A stretch of 64,000 nucleotides of DNA from Trichuris trichiura. Its lineage: Eukaryota > Nematoda > Enoplea > Trichinellida > Trichuridae. Shown here piece by piece: positions 18,037 to 29,501 of the stretch (the first letter of the stretch is position 1; each line of letters starts with the position of its first letter). The stretch spans positions 558,001 to 622,000 of the forward strand of contig JBAJFE010000005.1 of assembly GCA_037903355.1 (NCBI GenBank). Direction: 5' to 3'. A program made the translations under genes and the position numbers. The notes below the pieces were generated by a model that was given only the letters and a program-made list of their open reading frames with translations, was not told where the DNA came from and made no database searches.

Positions 18037-20529
18037 CTTTTGTTAAAAAAGCTTTCGTTTAAAATCAACGCAATACGAACGGAATCAGTTTAACCTGTCT
18101 GCCGCAACTCAACTTTCAAAAACCGTACTGTAAATGTATTCTCAGGTAGCTTTTTAAGTGATTTTAAATGACGCCGTTTTCGAAATATAAATTTCACTTT
18201 GAGTTGTTTTCACCATGCTTAGCATTAAAACTTCTTTCTCCGAAGATTTGTTTTGGCTTGAACATTAGCTTAACTTCTTTAACTTTCAAGAAATCGAAGC
18301 ATTTTCTAAACTAGATTTTTTACAGTTGTCTAGAGGAATGCAGGTACGTTCAGTATTCTTCCTGTTTTTTAGATTAAACTTTTTAAAATATTGCTTTGTT
18401 GATTGTAGCATTCATTTACCTTTTTAAAACTGCAACGTTCAAAGAAAAGCACTTGAATTGTCGAATTTTTGCCCTCAGTTTTTCGGGCGATTAATTAACC
18501 CGTCTTTTTTTCACGTTTCGTAGGAGTCGGAAGAGCCTTTTATCCCATTCTACGAGTTGCATTTGCTAGTTAAGTTTTGAGTTTTACCCTCTAAGCAGTT
18601 GTTAAATTTTGGAAGCTATTTGTATTGGACGCCTTCAAAAGTCAAGCCAGAACACTCCAGCGAGCTCCTCCCCAGCGCAAAATTTAATTTTGTAATGAAG
18701 ATTCCAATTTTCGGCTTCCTTACCCAACTTTGTTTCATTTGCAACATGCTGGTCTGACTTCGTTTAGGCATACAGAAAATGCATGACTGTTCAAGCTCTT
18801 GAAGCAAGCTATTTTGCGTGAGAATGAATCTTTTCAGCATTTCAAACTGCAAATGTAACTTTGACTATGTTAAAGTCGAATGCTGCTCGTTAGAACTTGA
18901 CAATCACTAACTTACTGTTGAATTTGTTGGTAATCGTTAATGCGACTGAAGATTTTATTGTGCGAGCTAACGGCGGCAGGCTAGCATTAATTTCTGCACG
19001 GCGTCATATTTTTGGTAATCGCTACTACCTTCCGCCGAAAAAAAACTAAGTACATACGTGACATACATATTAAATCCACCGTCGACGGTCGAAATCCACA
19101 GCGGTTTAAAATACTTTGTTGCTTGCCGAGCTGCGGGTTTACTAGTACGATAAACTTGTCGTTGTTGTCTTGAGCATCACAGCTATTGGTTTCATTAAGT
19201 TGTATTTACCTATTTTTGGCCTATGTTTTTGTTTGATTTTATGTTTTTTGACTTTCTTGTATGACTTCGACGCGCTATTACGATTGCAGGCACCGTTTAA
19301 CCGCCGCGCAAAGAGATCGTAATGCTGTTAAGGAACGCAGGTTCATTAGGTACTGTACCATTTAAAGATTATCAGGCAGCGGTTGTCTATGCGCGCTCTA
19401 CAAGGTTATTCAATGGCAGTATTTATTAAATCACTAAATTGTCGCGTCGATCAATCATTTTATAGCCTCACGCACGTCCCTATTTCTCAATTCGGTTCGT
19501 CTCGAGAGTTACTGAAAATAAATGTTTCTTTCGCTTTGGCGAACAAGTTATTTTCGCAAACAGACTTTGTACTAATCGTCAAATTAAACCCACACAAGTC
19601 TTCCTAATGGGTCGTCAAAGCAAAATTTGGTTTAAGGAATGCAAACCTGTTTCCGATATAAATAAAATTTACCGAAATTACGGTAAGCTGGAGTTTGATC
19701 ATTTTTATTAGGAATTTGTTAGCCCCGAAAGTCAATATAGGTTTTTTTAAATTCATAATTTTCGTATGTCAAGAACGTTGGCTTTGCGCCGAGGAAATGA
19801 CGATGTATTAGTTCGCCGAAAGTGGGCGGCTGAAATTTGGAAAAGATAATTATTTTCTGTCGTCACCAAACGCGGCGAGGTTTCAGTTGCATCAATGCAT
19901 CAACCTTCAAGTGTTCTCGTATGACGGAGTGCCGGCAAGTTTTGGTAACGCCTTTTCACGACCTCATCGCTTGTTTGGACAATAAACTTACCTCGATGGG
20001 GACACGGTTGCAGTGATTGATTCAATGAATTGGCTTGTCGATTGAGTTCGTCAATTCAAGGCGATCTTGGACTTAGAAATTGTGGGTCAACCTCATCGGG
20101 GTGGCAGCTTGGGTCGTCATGTTTTTTCCTTAGCAACTCTCAGCTGGCGCGGATAGTTTAGTGGGCCATCGTCCAAAATAGGGTCTCCATGAAAGGAAGT
20201 CCATTTGTCTACTTTACCCATAGGCTGACGGCTTAGGTAAAGTGACAACGTTTGCGGGAATGTCGAACCACTTGGTGACATGAGGACAGCCCCTTCAGGC
20301 AAAATGATGCGGAAGAGGCAATCAGTCATTAAATCTTTTTTCGTCTTTCCTTTGTAAATATGCCATATTTATGGGCCGTGTCTTCTCAGCTGTGGAAATG
20401 GTAGCGCACAGCGTGCTCCTTTTCTCTTATTAGCGAAGAGAGAGCGATTTCATTAGACTGTCATCGCCAGGTCAGTTTCTCTAAACTTTTTCACAAATGA
20501 GCGCTTTCATTTAAATTTATTCGTTCGTC
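18037..20529. other. Intergenic, no firmly supported gene
   Basis: This AT-rich spacer lies between two divergent secreted or membrane genes. A 70-codon minus-strand frame at 20117-20329 starts with ATG and reads like protein, but I could not attach it to a second exon with confidence. Nothing else stands out. Confidence 0.5.
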
Positions 20530-23500
20530 ATGGCAATATCAAAAGCTGACGCGATGAAAGTTCTTTTTCGCCTTCTCTGTATTCTGCTTTCCATACCGTC
20601 GCTTGCGTGGGCAGGTAAGCAGTGGATATTTTGTTACTTGCAAAGATGTCACCCGTATTTTCAAGGTATCTGTCCAGACGGTGCTCTGCCAATTATTGAT
20701 TGCGTTACGAATGAATGTCCAGGCGGCTATCGATGCGAGCAAGGCTCCTGTTGCCGACTGTCCACTTTGCCAGCGAACCGTCCGCCGAGTCAAGACAGTC
20801 CTTCAACAGCACCGGTTTTTTTGAGACAGCGAAATGCCGGCTACGATGGATCCAAGAAACCGGGTAGTTGTCCACCCTCGGTTGACCATGCAACAGCGAC
20901 CGCAGCGACACCTTGTCAAAACGATTTTCAATGTCAAAGCGACTGGAAATGCTGTCCAACCGTTTCAGGGACATTTTGTATTGAGATTGTAAGCTCGAGC
21001 GGTAAGACAAAGCATAGAAATCCCGAATTGCTTGTCATGTGCATTGTGGACGACGAATGCGAACCTCCGTTGAAGTGTGTGAACAGTCGAAGAGGCCGAG
21101 TATGCGCAATGCCAATGTCAAGCAAGCAAGTATGCCCAATAAACGAAGAGGTCGCTCAGTGCACTTCTTCGTGCCAGACGGGTTGCTTCAAGAACGACCC
21201 GTCAGCCACATGCAGAGACACATATTGCAGTCCAGGTTGCATGTGCCGCAGCGGATTCATTCGACTCCATCATAATGATTGGAAGTCACCTTGCATACCG
21301 TTGACGAAGTGTACAGAGATTCTAAGAAGCAATCGTAAGTTGTTTAAATGGATTTTTCTCATTTCCTTTTTCGCACAGCGGAACGCTGTTGATATCCTAT
21401 GAATTAAGACCGCGATTAGTTTGGCAGTTGGCGTTAAGTTCTTCCATGTCTAGCTTCAAATATCATTCGTTTTCAGCAGCTCATCCCGGCGATGTTCACG
21501 TTCCAGAAAATCGTAGACTGCCCGTCAATTGCGAAACGAACTTACACTGCTCCAATGGTTATGTATGTCATAGCGGAACGTGCGTTCCCGGCTGGCACGA
21601 AATTAAGGATCCAAGCGATTGCGCAGAGTCAAAAGGGAAAAGCATCGTTGGCGGCATTACGCAAGACGAATGCGCCACCGATTTTGATTGCCCTAAGGGG
21701 GCGCAGTGTACCCAAAGCGCGCGAGGACGTCAATGCAAATCGTCTCGCGTTGCTACCGCGTCCACCGGTAAGTTTATAATTATCTTTTAAAATTTGAATT
21801 GACATTTGGCCTAACGATTATATAACTAGGCTCCACTGCGCTATGTCCAAACGGACGTCAGCCGTCGTCCAGATGCGCAATGAACGAATGCACATCGGGT
21901 TATACTTGTTGGAATGGAATTTGTTGCCCGCTTGACAATAGTGCGAACGTTGCTAATAGAAATAGCGGATGTCCACCCGTAAGGTCATTGTCGTCCAAAG
22001 GTCAAGTGCACTTTTGCGATTCGGATTCCGACTGTTTTCCAAATGAAAATTGCTGCCCCACAGCGGCAGGTAGACAATGTATGAATACGCGAACTATATC
22101 GTCCTCAATAGCCGGTTAGATATTGCTCGCCTGTATCTTCTATGGTTGTTATCATTTTTGCGCTTCAGCTGTGCAGCATCGATGTTCGGATGGCAGTCAT
22201 TCGGTGCAAGTTTGTTACAGCGATTTGGAATGCAAAAATGGAATGGTTTGCGAGAACGGGTTGTGCTGTTCGCAAAAGACTGAACGTTCCGGCCAGTGTC
22301 CACAAATGTACTATCAACCAACCGACGCGAAGCCCAGAGATCACTGTACGTCCGATGACGAATGTTTAGACTTGAGACGAAAGTGCTGCCCGACATTGTC
22401 GGGAAAACGATGCCTATTTCATACTGGTGTGAGTGGTAAGTACTTTCGTACGTTATCGGTTCCCTCTGTACGTAGGAAGCATTAATAGAAGTAATGAGTG
22501 GCAAATTGCTTCAAAATAAATATATGTGAACTTAAATGGTAGCGAATAATCACTACGCACAATAACCGTAAGATTACATATAACAGAAACGACTTGCCAT
22601 TGCTGTTAGCTCGTCGGAGTGGCTTATTTCGTCATAGTAACCTGAAAATCACGTTTTTTAAACCAAATATTTCAAGCGCTCTTTTACTGCAATGAAAATA
22701 GTCAATCAATAAATGGTTGTTTGTTATAAAAGAAAAGCTGTCCAAATTAAGCTAGCAATGCATTCTTACCGCTTTTGATTCGTATCCAGCAGTCATACTG
22801 TAGCCTGAAGAATGCAGGTTCCTTTTTAGCAAGTTTGCCGGCAATCCAGTTTTGTCCTTATCTAAGCCTTAATCTAAACATAAGGCATATATTTTGGCGC
22901 AAGGGCAGATTGCAATGACCGACTAGCGTAAAGTATTAGCTGACGGAAGTGTAATGAACAAAACGCCATATTTGTGCCCTTGCTTATATGTGTATGCTTG
23001 TTGTTGAGTACGGAAAATTTTTGGAAGCACGTTAGTCGTTATGAGCTACTAGTCGTTCGGTGAATTTTTTTTGACTTTTGCTTTGCTCGTATGCATTTAT
23101 ACTTGGCGTTAGCTGCTTATACTTCGTTCCGTAAAATGAAATAATAGCTGCTGCGTAATCGTTGGTCAGGTTTCATCGAGATGCAGCTAAAAATCTGCGG
23201 TGTAGCAGCTGCTACGTAAGTGAAATAATGAAAAAAATCTCACGTTGCTGTTTTTTGTAAAAATTCCCCAGACTCATCCGATATAATGACGCAGAACGAT
23301 GTATGTTTTTATTCGTTCTACGAAAACTCGATTACGTAAGGAAAGCGCAAACAGGCGTGATTACAGTAGTCTAAACGATCGTCAGGCTGCTGCGGAATGA
23401 CGTAAGCAACTGGGCCCAAAACGGTTTGATACACTCTTCGTAACCATTGGCTTGCTCCATCTAAGCCTCTGCCAAAAATGGGTTTCTCTTTGACCAACTA

Positions 23501-24468
23501 GATAAACCGCAGGTCCCACTTACTGCTACGGAAACTGGGCGCGTAGATATTGGCTTCTGTTGGTCAAAGGAGAATTTGTTTTCGGTTGAAGCTTCCGTGG
23601 TGCGCACTCCTCGCGCCCAGAAAAGGAATGGAGCCAGTAGAAATTTAGATTTTCCCTATACCTTACCTGCATTCAGTTGCAGTACTGTACATTTCAGGGC
23701 ACATTTTGAAAGGACGCCAAAAAACCTGCAGTTTTCAAGTATAAATGAATTATTTTAGTCGATTGAACGGTGTAATTTTTTTTAATTAAAAAGACAGTAC
23801 AAACTGTCGATTTTCGTAACTCCTCCTTTCGCTGTTTATTGAATAAGTGCTTAGCTTAAGCTATAAATGCTTTATGGTTCATTGTTTCCTCGGCAGTTAT
23901 TAATTATTGTTAGGTTTTGCGTTAAACAATTTGACTTTATAGTTACGTTTACTATTAATCATTAGCACTGCTACGTTTAAGACATTTATTCAACAGAAGA
24001 ACATATGTGCTTTGATGGATCACGCCCGGCAGGTGCTTGCCGATTGAATGTTTGTCCGTCCGGTTATTATTGCGAAGATGGTTATTGCTGCCGAAGACGA
24101 CAGAGCTACGATGCTGTTCGTCATAACTCTCAGTGTCCTTCGTTGAATTTTATGAAAAATTTGGAGTCATTTCCAAGTTGTATATCCAATAGTGACTGTA
24201 TTAATGGAACCGTCTGCTGCCCCGCTCTTTCTGGAAGCAAATGCGTTCATGCGGAAAGTAATAATAGCCGTACGTATTGCTGAACGATGTGCCCTAATGG
24301 GAGATGCAGTTATTCCGCTTTTAAGGCAATCAAGATTCCTCCGACACGTGCGAAACTGGTTCAAAATCATTAGGACTTGTTCCATTGCGCTGCGAAGACG
24401 ATTCGCGTTGTCCAAGCGGAACGAGGTGCTGCAATTTCAAAGGAACGAAATTATGCACCGGATCGTAG
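20530..24468 (+). CDS. Secreted cysteine-rich modular protein (lustrin/WAP-like repeats plus TIL domain)
   Basis: Seven exons join in frame: 20530-20614, 20666-21334, 21477-21767, 21830-22114, 22169-22435, 23997-24269 and 24326-24468, giving 670 residues. Residues 1-28 are a signal peptide ending SLAWAG. The rest is repeated cysteine modules. Each has a half like CxxGxxxxx..C..GYxCxxGxCC and a half like CxSDxDC...xxCCPTxxGxxC; the latter resembles WAP but has six, not eight, cysteines. A TIL (trypsin-inhibitor-like) domain lies at about residues 185-242, from CPINEEVAQC to IPLTKC. Exons 3-6 are 291, 285, 267 and 273 nt, and every internal junction is phase 1. A protease-inhibitor or extracellular-matrix role is inference. 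Intron 5 is 1.56 kb, while the others are 51-142 nt. It ends CNFKGTKLCTGS. Confidence 0.85.
22436..23996. other. Long intron of the cysteine-rich modular gene
   Basis: These 1.56 kb sit between phase 1 exons and contain no supported exon. They hold copy 2 of the 38-bp dispersed repeat (22849-22886). The unusual length beside introns of 51-142 nt suggests that insertions expanded it. Confidence 0.5.
22849..22886 (+). repeat. Copy 2 of a diverged 38-bp dispersed repeat
   Basis: It matches 16305-16342 at 31 of 38 positions without gaps. It lies inside the long intron of the cysteine-rich modular gene. Confidence 0.5.
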
Positions 24469-25061
24469 AGCCTCTCGCCGAATGAAAACAACAATAATCT
24501 TGCGCTCAATAGTGCATTTCATTGGCTACATTTCTATTAAAGTTCCCAGTGCTGCCGCCTAACTTTTTCGAAATTATTTACACTTCTTGGAAGCGATTAA
24601 ACGCTGGTGTCAAATTGCGAATGAAGTAGAAACCTATTGACACTTATTTACGCTTTAAAATTTGTAAGAAAAATTGGTTATGCTTCAACTCGGGTTATCA
24701 ACATTCCTAATGTAATTCCCGCCTCTGAGCAAAGTTGAAAATAAAATGTTTTCAGGTAAAATGTTATACTATATTTTATGAGAGCGTGGGCACTCAGGGC
24801 TGCCTGCAAATTGACAATCTAAGTCGCTTTTGTTTTTGACCCATATACAATGTCTTAATTGTACTTAAAATTTAAGCGTAGCGTTACTAAAATTATCAAT
24901 CCGCAATGTTTCTTAACGGATACTCGTTTTTACGTCGTACTAATATCTTTTCAGCGCATCCGCGTTTTCAGAAAAGCAGTAAAGCTAGCACAGAAGAAAA
25001 CTGAACATAAATACGTAACTGAACTTGCATATCAGATTACTGTGCCATGCATCGGTGGTAA

Positions 25062-25760
25062 ATGTTGCGTCAATGGCTTTTGGGAAGAACATTTTTAAGT
25101 ATGGTCTTCCGTTCTTGGTTTGCTTTTAGTATTATTTTCTCTCCGTAATATAGTTGATGTAAATTGTTTAGGGGTTTGTTACTGTAGGATCGTTTGGCTT
25201 GCAATACTTCACCCAGTTGCGTTTGGACTATCGCGATACTGCTGTGTCGGTATTGTTTCTTGTTCGCATGTGTAATTTGCGTAACAGCTTCTACTAATTG
25301 TTTATCTTCTCCGAAGCTGTCTTGTCTCTTTGAAAAACCGTATAAAATGATCATTAGTACTTCAAGCACCATTGGTGCTGACTTGAATGTCTTTGTTCTC
25401 CTTAATATAGCTGCTCTAATTTTACTTTTAGAGAAAAGCGTTGTCCGACGTAGGCATTAATCCTGACAAAGCCATAACATTGGATCAATTGTACGAGGTA
25501 CGTTTTCCACCGATTAAATGTCGCATTGATCTTGTTGCTCAGCTTATGTGCATGCAGATCCTGCTAAACTCGTTCCTTAACCAATGCTATAATATCTTTT
25601 GTTAAGTGTCATTTTTAAAATTAAGGACCGTGTTGCCGGAAAAACATTTGACGACTGGAAGATAGTGCCTGTTCCAAAGCTCCCATTGGGTTCCGAAGAA
25701 GACTTTGGCTTTAAGCTAGCAACCAGGAAAACAAGATCTGTTAAGCAGGTTGACTCCTAA
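25062..25760 (+). CDS. Small basic protein, probably mitochondrial, unrecognised
   Basis: Four exons join with matching phases: 25062-25098, 25188-25249, 25432-25497 and 25626-25760, giving 99 residues. The N-terminus MLRQWLLGRTFLRSFGLQYF has arginines spaced along a hydrophobic face and no acidic residues, like a mitochondrial presequence. The remainder includes ALSDVGINPDKAITLDQLYE and FDDWKIVPVPKLPLGSEEDF and ends in a basic tail. I do not recognise the family. The two 3' exons are the best supported (clean GAG|gtacgt donor and ttaag acceptor, and continuous frame); the first exon is less certain. The stop lies 11 nt before the ATG of peptidyl-tRNA hydrolase 2, so the two genes may share one transcript. 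Confidence 0.5.
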
Positions 25761-25771
25761 CTGCAAGTTCT

Positions 25772-26485
25772 ATGAATCCAGAGGAACCAAAGGAGCCACC
25801 AAACGAACCGATCGAACCTGCAAACACACCTACTGTTGATACGAGTGCACCAGCATCGGACCAACAAACTCCGTCCGAACAAGTTGGAGCGGAAAGCGCG
25901 AATGGACAAAATAGTGGGACGCACCTTTCTCCTATTCAGTTGCAGTTGGTTAAAGATGTTATAAACTTGGGCTACTCGAATGAATTAGCTTTGTACGCTC
26001 TTGAAAGGGTCAATTTTGAATCGGTGAACGACGCGGTAAACTGGATATTGGATAATCCCGGTTATCAGCTGGCAAGCTTAGCCTTAACTTCGTCATCCGA
26101 CGAGGAGGATAATCCTTCGGAGATGTTCAACTTGTACAAGATGGTTTTTGTTGTGAACAGCGAGCTGAGAATGGGCGTTGGAAAGATAGCGGCTCAAGTT
26201 GGTCACGGGGCATTAGGCCTTTATCAGCTTTTGCAAAGACAGCCGGAGCATTACGAAAGTTTGGGATATTGGTGTTTGCAAGGCCAACCTAAGATTGTGT
26301 TGAAAGGAAGAAATGCCGATCATTTGCTTTCCTTAAAATTGTTGGCCGAGGAGAAGAATTTGTCTTGCTATACGGTTCACGATGCTGGTCGGACCCAAGT
26401 TGCCAGCGGATCCTTTACGGTCCTGTCAATTTTTGGCGCTCGTTCATTGGTCGACCTCGTTACGGGAGAATTGCAGCTTTTGTGA
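25772..26485 (+). CDS. PTRH2: Peptidyl-tRNA hydrolase 2 with N-terminal UBA domain
   Basis: PTH2 enzymes release nascent peptides from peptidyl-tRNA. This intronless 237-residue gene begins with a Pro/Glu-rich stretch. A UBA-like domain follows at about residues 50-100 (LVKDVINLGYSNELALYALE, then AVNWILDNPGY). The PTH2 domain covers residues about 120-237. It has the family signatures KMVFVVNSELRMGVGKIAAQ, VGHGALGLY, GQPKIVLKGRN and the C-terminal block with GRTQVASGSFTVL ending VTGELQLL. The conserved lysine of the KGKxAAQ-type helix is present here as GVGKIAAQ. UBA fused to PTH2 is known in invertebrates. No vertebrate-type N-terminal membrane segment is seen. The close upstream gene suggests an operon-like pair. 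An AATAAA lies 41 nt after the stop. Confidence 0.95.
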   Translation: MNPEEPKEPPNEPIEPANTPTVDTSAPASDQQTPSEQVGAESANGQNSGTHLSPIQLQLVKDVINLGYSNELALYALERVNFESVNDAVNWILDNPGYQLASLALTSSSDEEDNPSEMFNLYKMVFVVNSELRMGVGKIAAQVGHGALGLYQLLQRQPEHYESLGYWCLQGQPKIVLKGRNADHLLSLKLLAEEKNLSCYTVHDAGRTQVASGSFTVLSIFGARSLVDLVTGELQLL

Positions 26486-26525
26486 TCGCTTCTAGATTGC
26501 GCAGCGAGCGGAAGTAAAGAATGAA

Positions 26526-26531
26526 AATAAA
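26526..26531 (+). terminator. Poly(A) signal of PTH2
   Basis: AATAAA lies 41 nt after the PTH2 stop codon and only 18 nt before the stop codon of the opposing nitrobindin-like gene. The two 3' UTRs therefore almost certainly overlap. Confidence 0.6.
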
Positions 26532-26548
26532 GCTGTTCATTTGTAAAA

Positions 26549-28147
26549 TCAACCTTGGATCTTCCTGTACATAACACTGTACGCAGCATTGCCTGCACTG
26601 GTACGAGCTTCAATATCCTGCTTCAGGTCGCCAGCGTAAATATAAAGGTTTCTTCGAAGCTAAAATGCAGCGGCAATCTACGGATGTTTACAGAAGTGGA
26701 AAAAGTTGAAAAGTTGTCCACTTTTGCATTTCGGGCTTTTTTTCTTGACAGCAACGTCATACTGACTAACCGACGATTGCGATAGTTGGCTTACCTCGTA
26801 CACGTTGTAACGTTGGTCAAAGGATCTCGTGATGAAATTGTTCAATTCCAAATCAACGAATCCATGTTGAACCATGCCAAATTCGACCAGCGAATAGCCT
26901 CTGATGGTGGTGGTGATCAGTCCGCACAGTATTTGCGGGTTCGTCCGCGTTCTGTTCTTGACCATCAGAAAACCGTATTCAAAGTGAGCAACGGATCCGT
27001 CCGCATTGCGTGTGGTCCCTCTTAAAAATTCTCGTCGACAATTACGCGCGGTACGTACGGACGAATGTTTTGCCAAAAAGTTTTTTCTCCCTTCTTAGCT
27101 GAGTAATCTCGCAAGATTCGTTCAACATAAACGATAAGCAGGTTCCTTCCGTACGCAAGTTCGCATTTCCGATCTCGCGTACGTTGGTGGGCTATTCTAA
27201 TTTGATAAATTCGCATATTCAAATGAAATTGACTAAATGCGAAGGTTTAGGTCCCTGAAAGGTCGTATATTTTTGTTTTTTAAAATTTTCTTAAATCGCT
27301 GCTATAAAGAAGGCTTTCGCCTAGGAAAGCGTTTCTAGAATAGAGAGTTAGAGCGGGAAGGGTAAGCTTCAAAAGAAGTGGCATTACTAGCGGCACCATT
27401 TTGTAAGTAGCGTGCGCGCGTAGTTTCCTTTGGGTCAAGAGCGTCGTTTAATTGCAATGCCGATTGGCACTTTGCCGCGAACTCGTTCAGCTTTTTAGAC
27501 TTTACCTACAAAGCGGGCTGCTTCATTATTGGCATTTTAGTTTTGCCGAGCCATTGGAGAGATCTATTGTTGTCTTTCGAGTGGAGCATTCGGGACGCGC
27601 TGATTTTATGCTCACCAACGGAGACCATATAACGGCGCAAAAAGTTGAAGGACAAATTCGAATGGCGCTATTAAATTTTAAGCTGTCAGGAAACGGAGTC
27701 AGCGGCAGGCCGATCGTTTGAGATTGTCGTAAGATTAAACACGTTGCCTGCGGATTCTTTTAAATCCTACAGTATTACAAATCGCTATGCAATTAGAAGT
27801 GTTTGTTTTTTTTAAACAAACGAACTAGCTTAAGCTTAAGCGCTTACGTGTAGTTAAGACTTCGGGCTCCAAAAACGGGCAGTGGGTCGATGCCAAAGTC
27901 GAGTATTCGTCCCGTCGGGAATACGTGCTCGCCTTGACCAATTACTTTGTACGCTTTCCATCTTCCCAAAAAGTGACCAACCGGTCGTAGGTCCAAAGGC
28001 AACCTTCTGACGTCATATTCTTAAAATATACGCGTTCTTAACACGACAGATTGGCTTAGCTTAGGCGCTCGCTTTACTTGGGCTTATTTGAGCAGTAGCG
28101 CAATAGGTTTGAAGAAGAAGAGCGCATACGGGCCAGAGCAGATGCAT
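26549..28147 (-). CDS. Secreted nitrobindin-like (THAP4 C-terminal/heme-binding fold) protein
   Basis: Four exons join with matching phases: 28078-28147, 27848-28019, 26795-27020 and 26549-26659, giving 192 residues. The N-terminus MHLLWPVCALLLQTYCATAQ is a signal peptide. The rest is one nitrobindin-type beta-barrel domain. Family landmarks in order are LRPVGHFLGRW, GQGEHVFPTGRILDFG, a GARSLNYT strand, HFEYGFLMVKNRT, GLITTTIRGYSLVEFG and the C-terminal DLKQDIEAR..MYRKIQG strands. Cytosolic relatives bind heme through a C-terminal histidine before the last strand. Here that neighbourhood reads SAGNAAYSVMYRKI with no histidine, so heme binding is doubtful. The 827-nt intron 27021-27847 carries unrelated open frames that I reject. 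The gene faces PTH2 tail to tail. Confidence 0.8.
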
Positions 28148-29501
28148 AGCGAAACGGCGGGGTCCGTCCATAGTAACATTGTTATTTCATCTCCATAGGG
28201 CCTTTTAACTATCAGGCAGGTTTTCTTTCCTACGGGCAACTTGAGTGTGCTACGCTCTAGTTGTTTTTCAGACGATGGCCCCCTTTGAACGTTGTCCCAA
28301 ACGCTTACGCGCGTCTTCTTTGATCCGATCTCTCTTTCCAAAAAGCAATACTGACCAAGCGTTTTTTTCTTAATTTATGCGAACCATTGTTTGGCGTATT
28401 TCCTTATGCCTTCCTGTTCTACTAATCGGTAATGATTTTGAGGGAAAAGAAATTTTGAAGGGCATATGCTAATTCGGATACGGTTTGTTTTCCTCTAAAA
28501 GTGATGCGCGTAATAACGATGTACAAAAGATTCAGAAGTGTCATGTTGTTTTAGGCTCTCGGAGAGAGTGTAGCTTGACGCGTTGGCGGTATAAATTTTC
28601 TTCGGTGCCAGTTTCACCCAGTGACGACCCATAATTGCAACCTGTTCCCCGTAAGCGTAGAAGAACAGTTGAAGACGTTTACAGTATGCGCATCCTCGTA
28701 GCCAAATAAGTCTGTATTCTCTAAACGTCGTCCTACGCTCCCATTTTTGCTTTGAATCGGTAACGAACTTTTTTGGCGCATCTCCTTAAGGTAGTTGTTT
28801 ACTAGTCACCTTACCTATTGATGCTTTATTCCATTTATTAAACAGTTTTTTTTCGAACAAGCAGCGCTGATGGTGTAGTGAGCCGCATGGTGTTCTAATA
28901 AATTAAATCGAGCTGTTTGCAGGCGACCGTCGGCATCGTTTTTTAATTGCTCTTTTTTGGAAAAGTCGGCGATTCGAAACGAGGGCAACCCGACTGCGGA
29001 AATGCCGACTTTTTTGCCACCTTCCTCTCACCGTAAGTACCACAGCCAAACGTCTATACAATGCAGAAAGTCCGAAGACTTCAAACGATGAACGAGCCCA
29101 ATATGGCGGGCATATTTTCTAATGCTTTAAATTGGCAAAGCGATGATTTGATCAGTTATTTTTTTCTTGTTTACTTTTTTCGTACTCACGTAAAGGTGAC
29201 ACATTTGCTTGGTAAGTTGCAGAGACCCAAAGCAGTTCCATTCGCTTATTCTTTGTTGTTGAGGTTGTACGTTATGGGTTAGAGAGACTAATGAATGAAT
29301 GAGCCGCTTTTGCTTCGTTTGAAGCATGTCATGTTTAAAAGTTGGCGGCAAAAACTGGTTTGCCGAGGAGCACTGCAAACATGGCAAGTTTTCTCAGGTA
29401 CTCTTATTATTATAATGCTAAGCAAATAAGGAAGTTTTTAAAATCGTATACTGTAAGTGTTTTTCTCCTTACAAACGACTGTTGAAGAACCGAACTGCTC
29501 T
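28148..29501. other. Intergenic, no supported gene
   Basis: Two minus-strand frames (28084-28341 and about 28545-28760) are open and look partly protein-like, but I found no start or splice chain that uses them. A 10-bp inverted repeat (AAAAGTCGGC at 28961-28970 against GCCGACTTTT from 29004) lies here. No other signal was found. Confidence 0.4.

Noticed and set aside
20117..20329. Minus-strand 70-codon frame with ATG start
   Set aside because: It reads somewhat like protein and follows an acceptor-like sequence, but several incompatible second exons are possible and no family is recognised. Kept as a note only.
24859..25098. Plus-strand frame ending in CCVNGFWEEHF that could be another cysteine module
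   Set aside because: It has too few cysteines and lacks module spacing. An overlapping frame supplies the ATG of the small gene upstream of PTH2 with correct phase.
27022..27222. Minus-strand frame that could be an extra nitrobindin exon
   Set aside because: Joining the exon ending NYT directly to GTTRNADG keeps phase and family spacing. Adding this piece would insert about 65 residues into a barrel strand.
27452..27721. Plus-strand open frame of 89 codons inside a nitrobindin intron
   Set aside because: It opens at a TTG, has no early ATG, no splice context and no domain, while the surrounding minus-strand gene is well supported by phase and family pattern.
28084..28341. Minus-strand frame of 85 codons upstream of the nitrobindin-like gene
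   Set aside because: The signal-peptide exon at 28078-28147 overlaps it in another frame with correct phase. No start or splice chain supports the longer frame.
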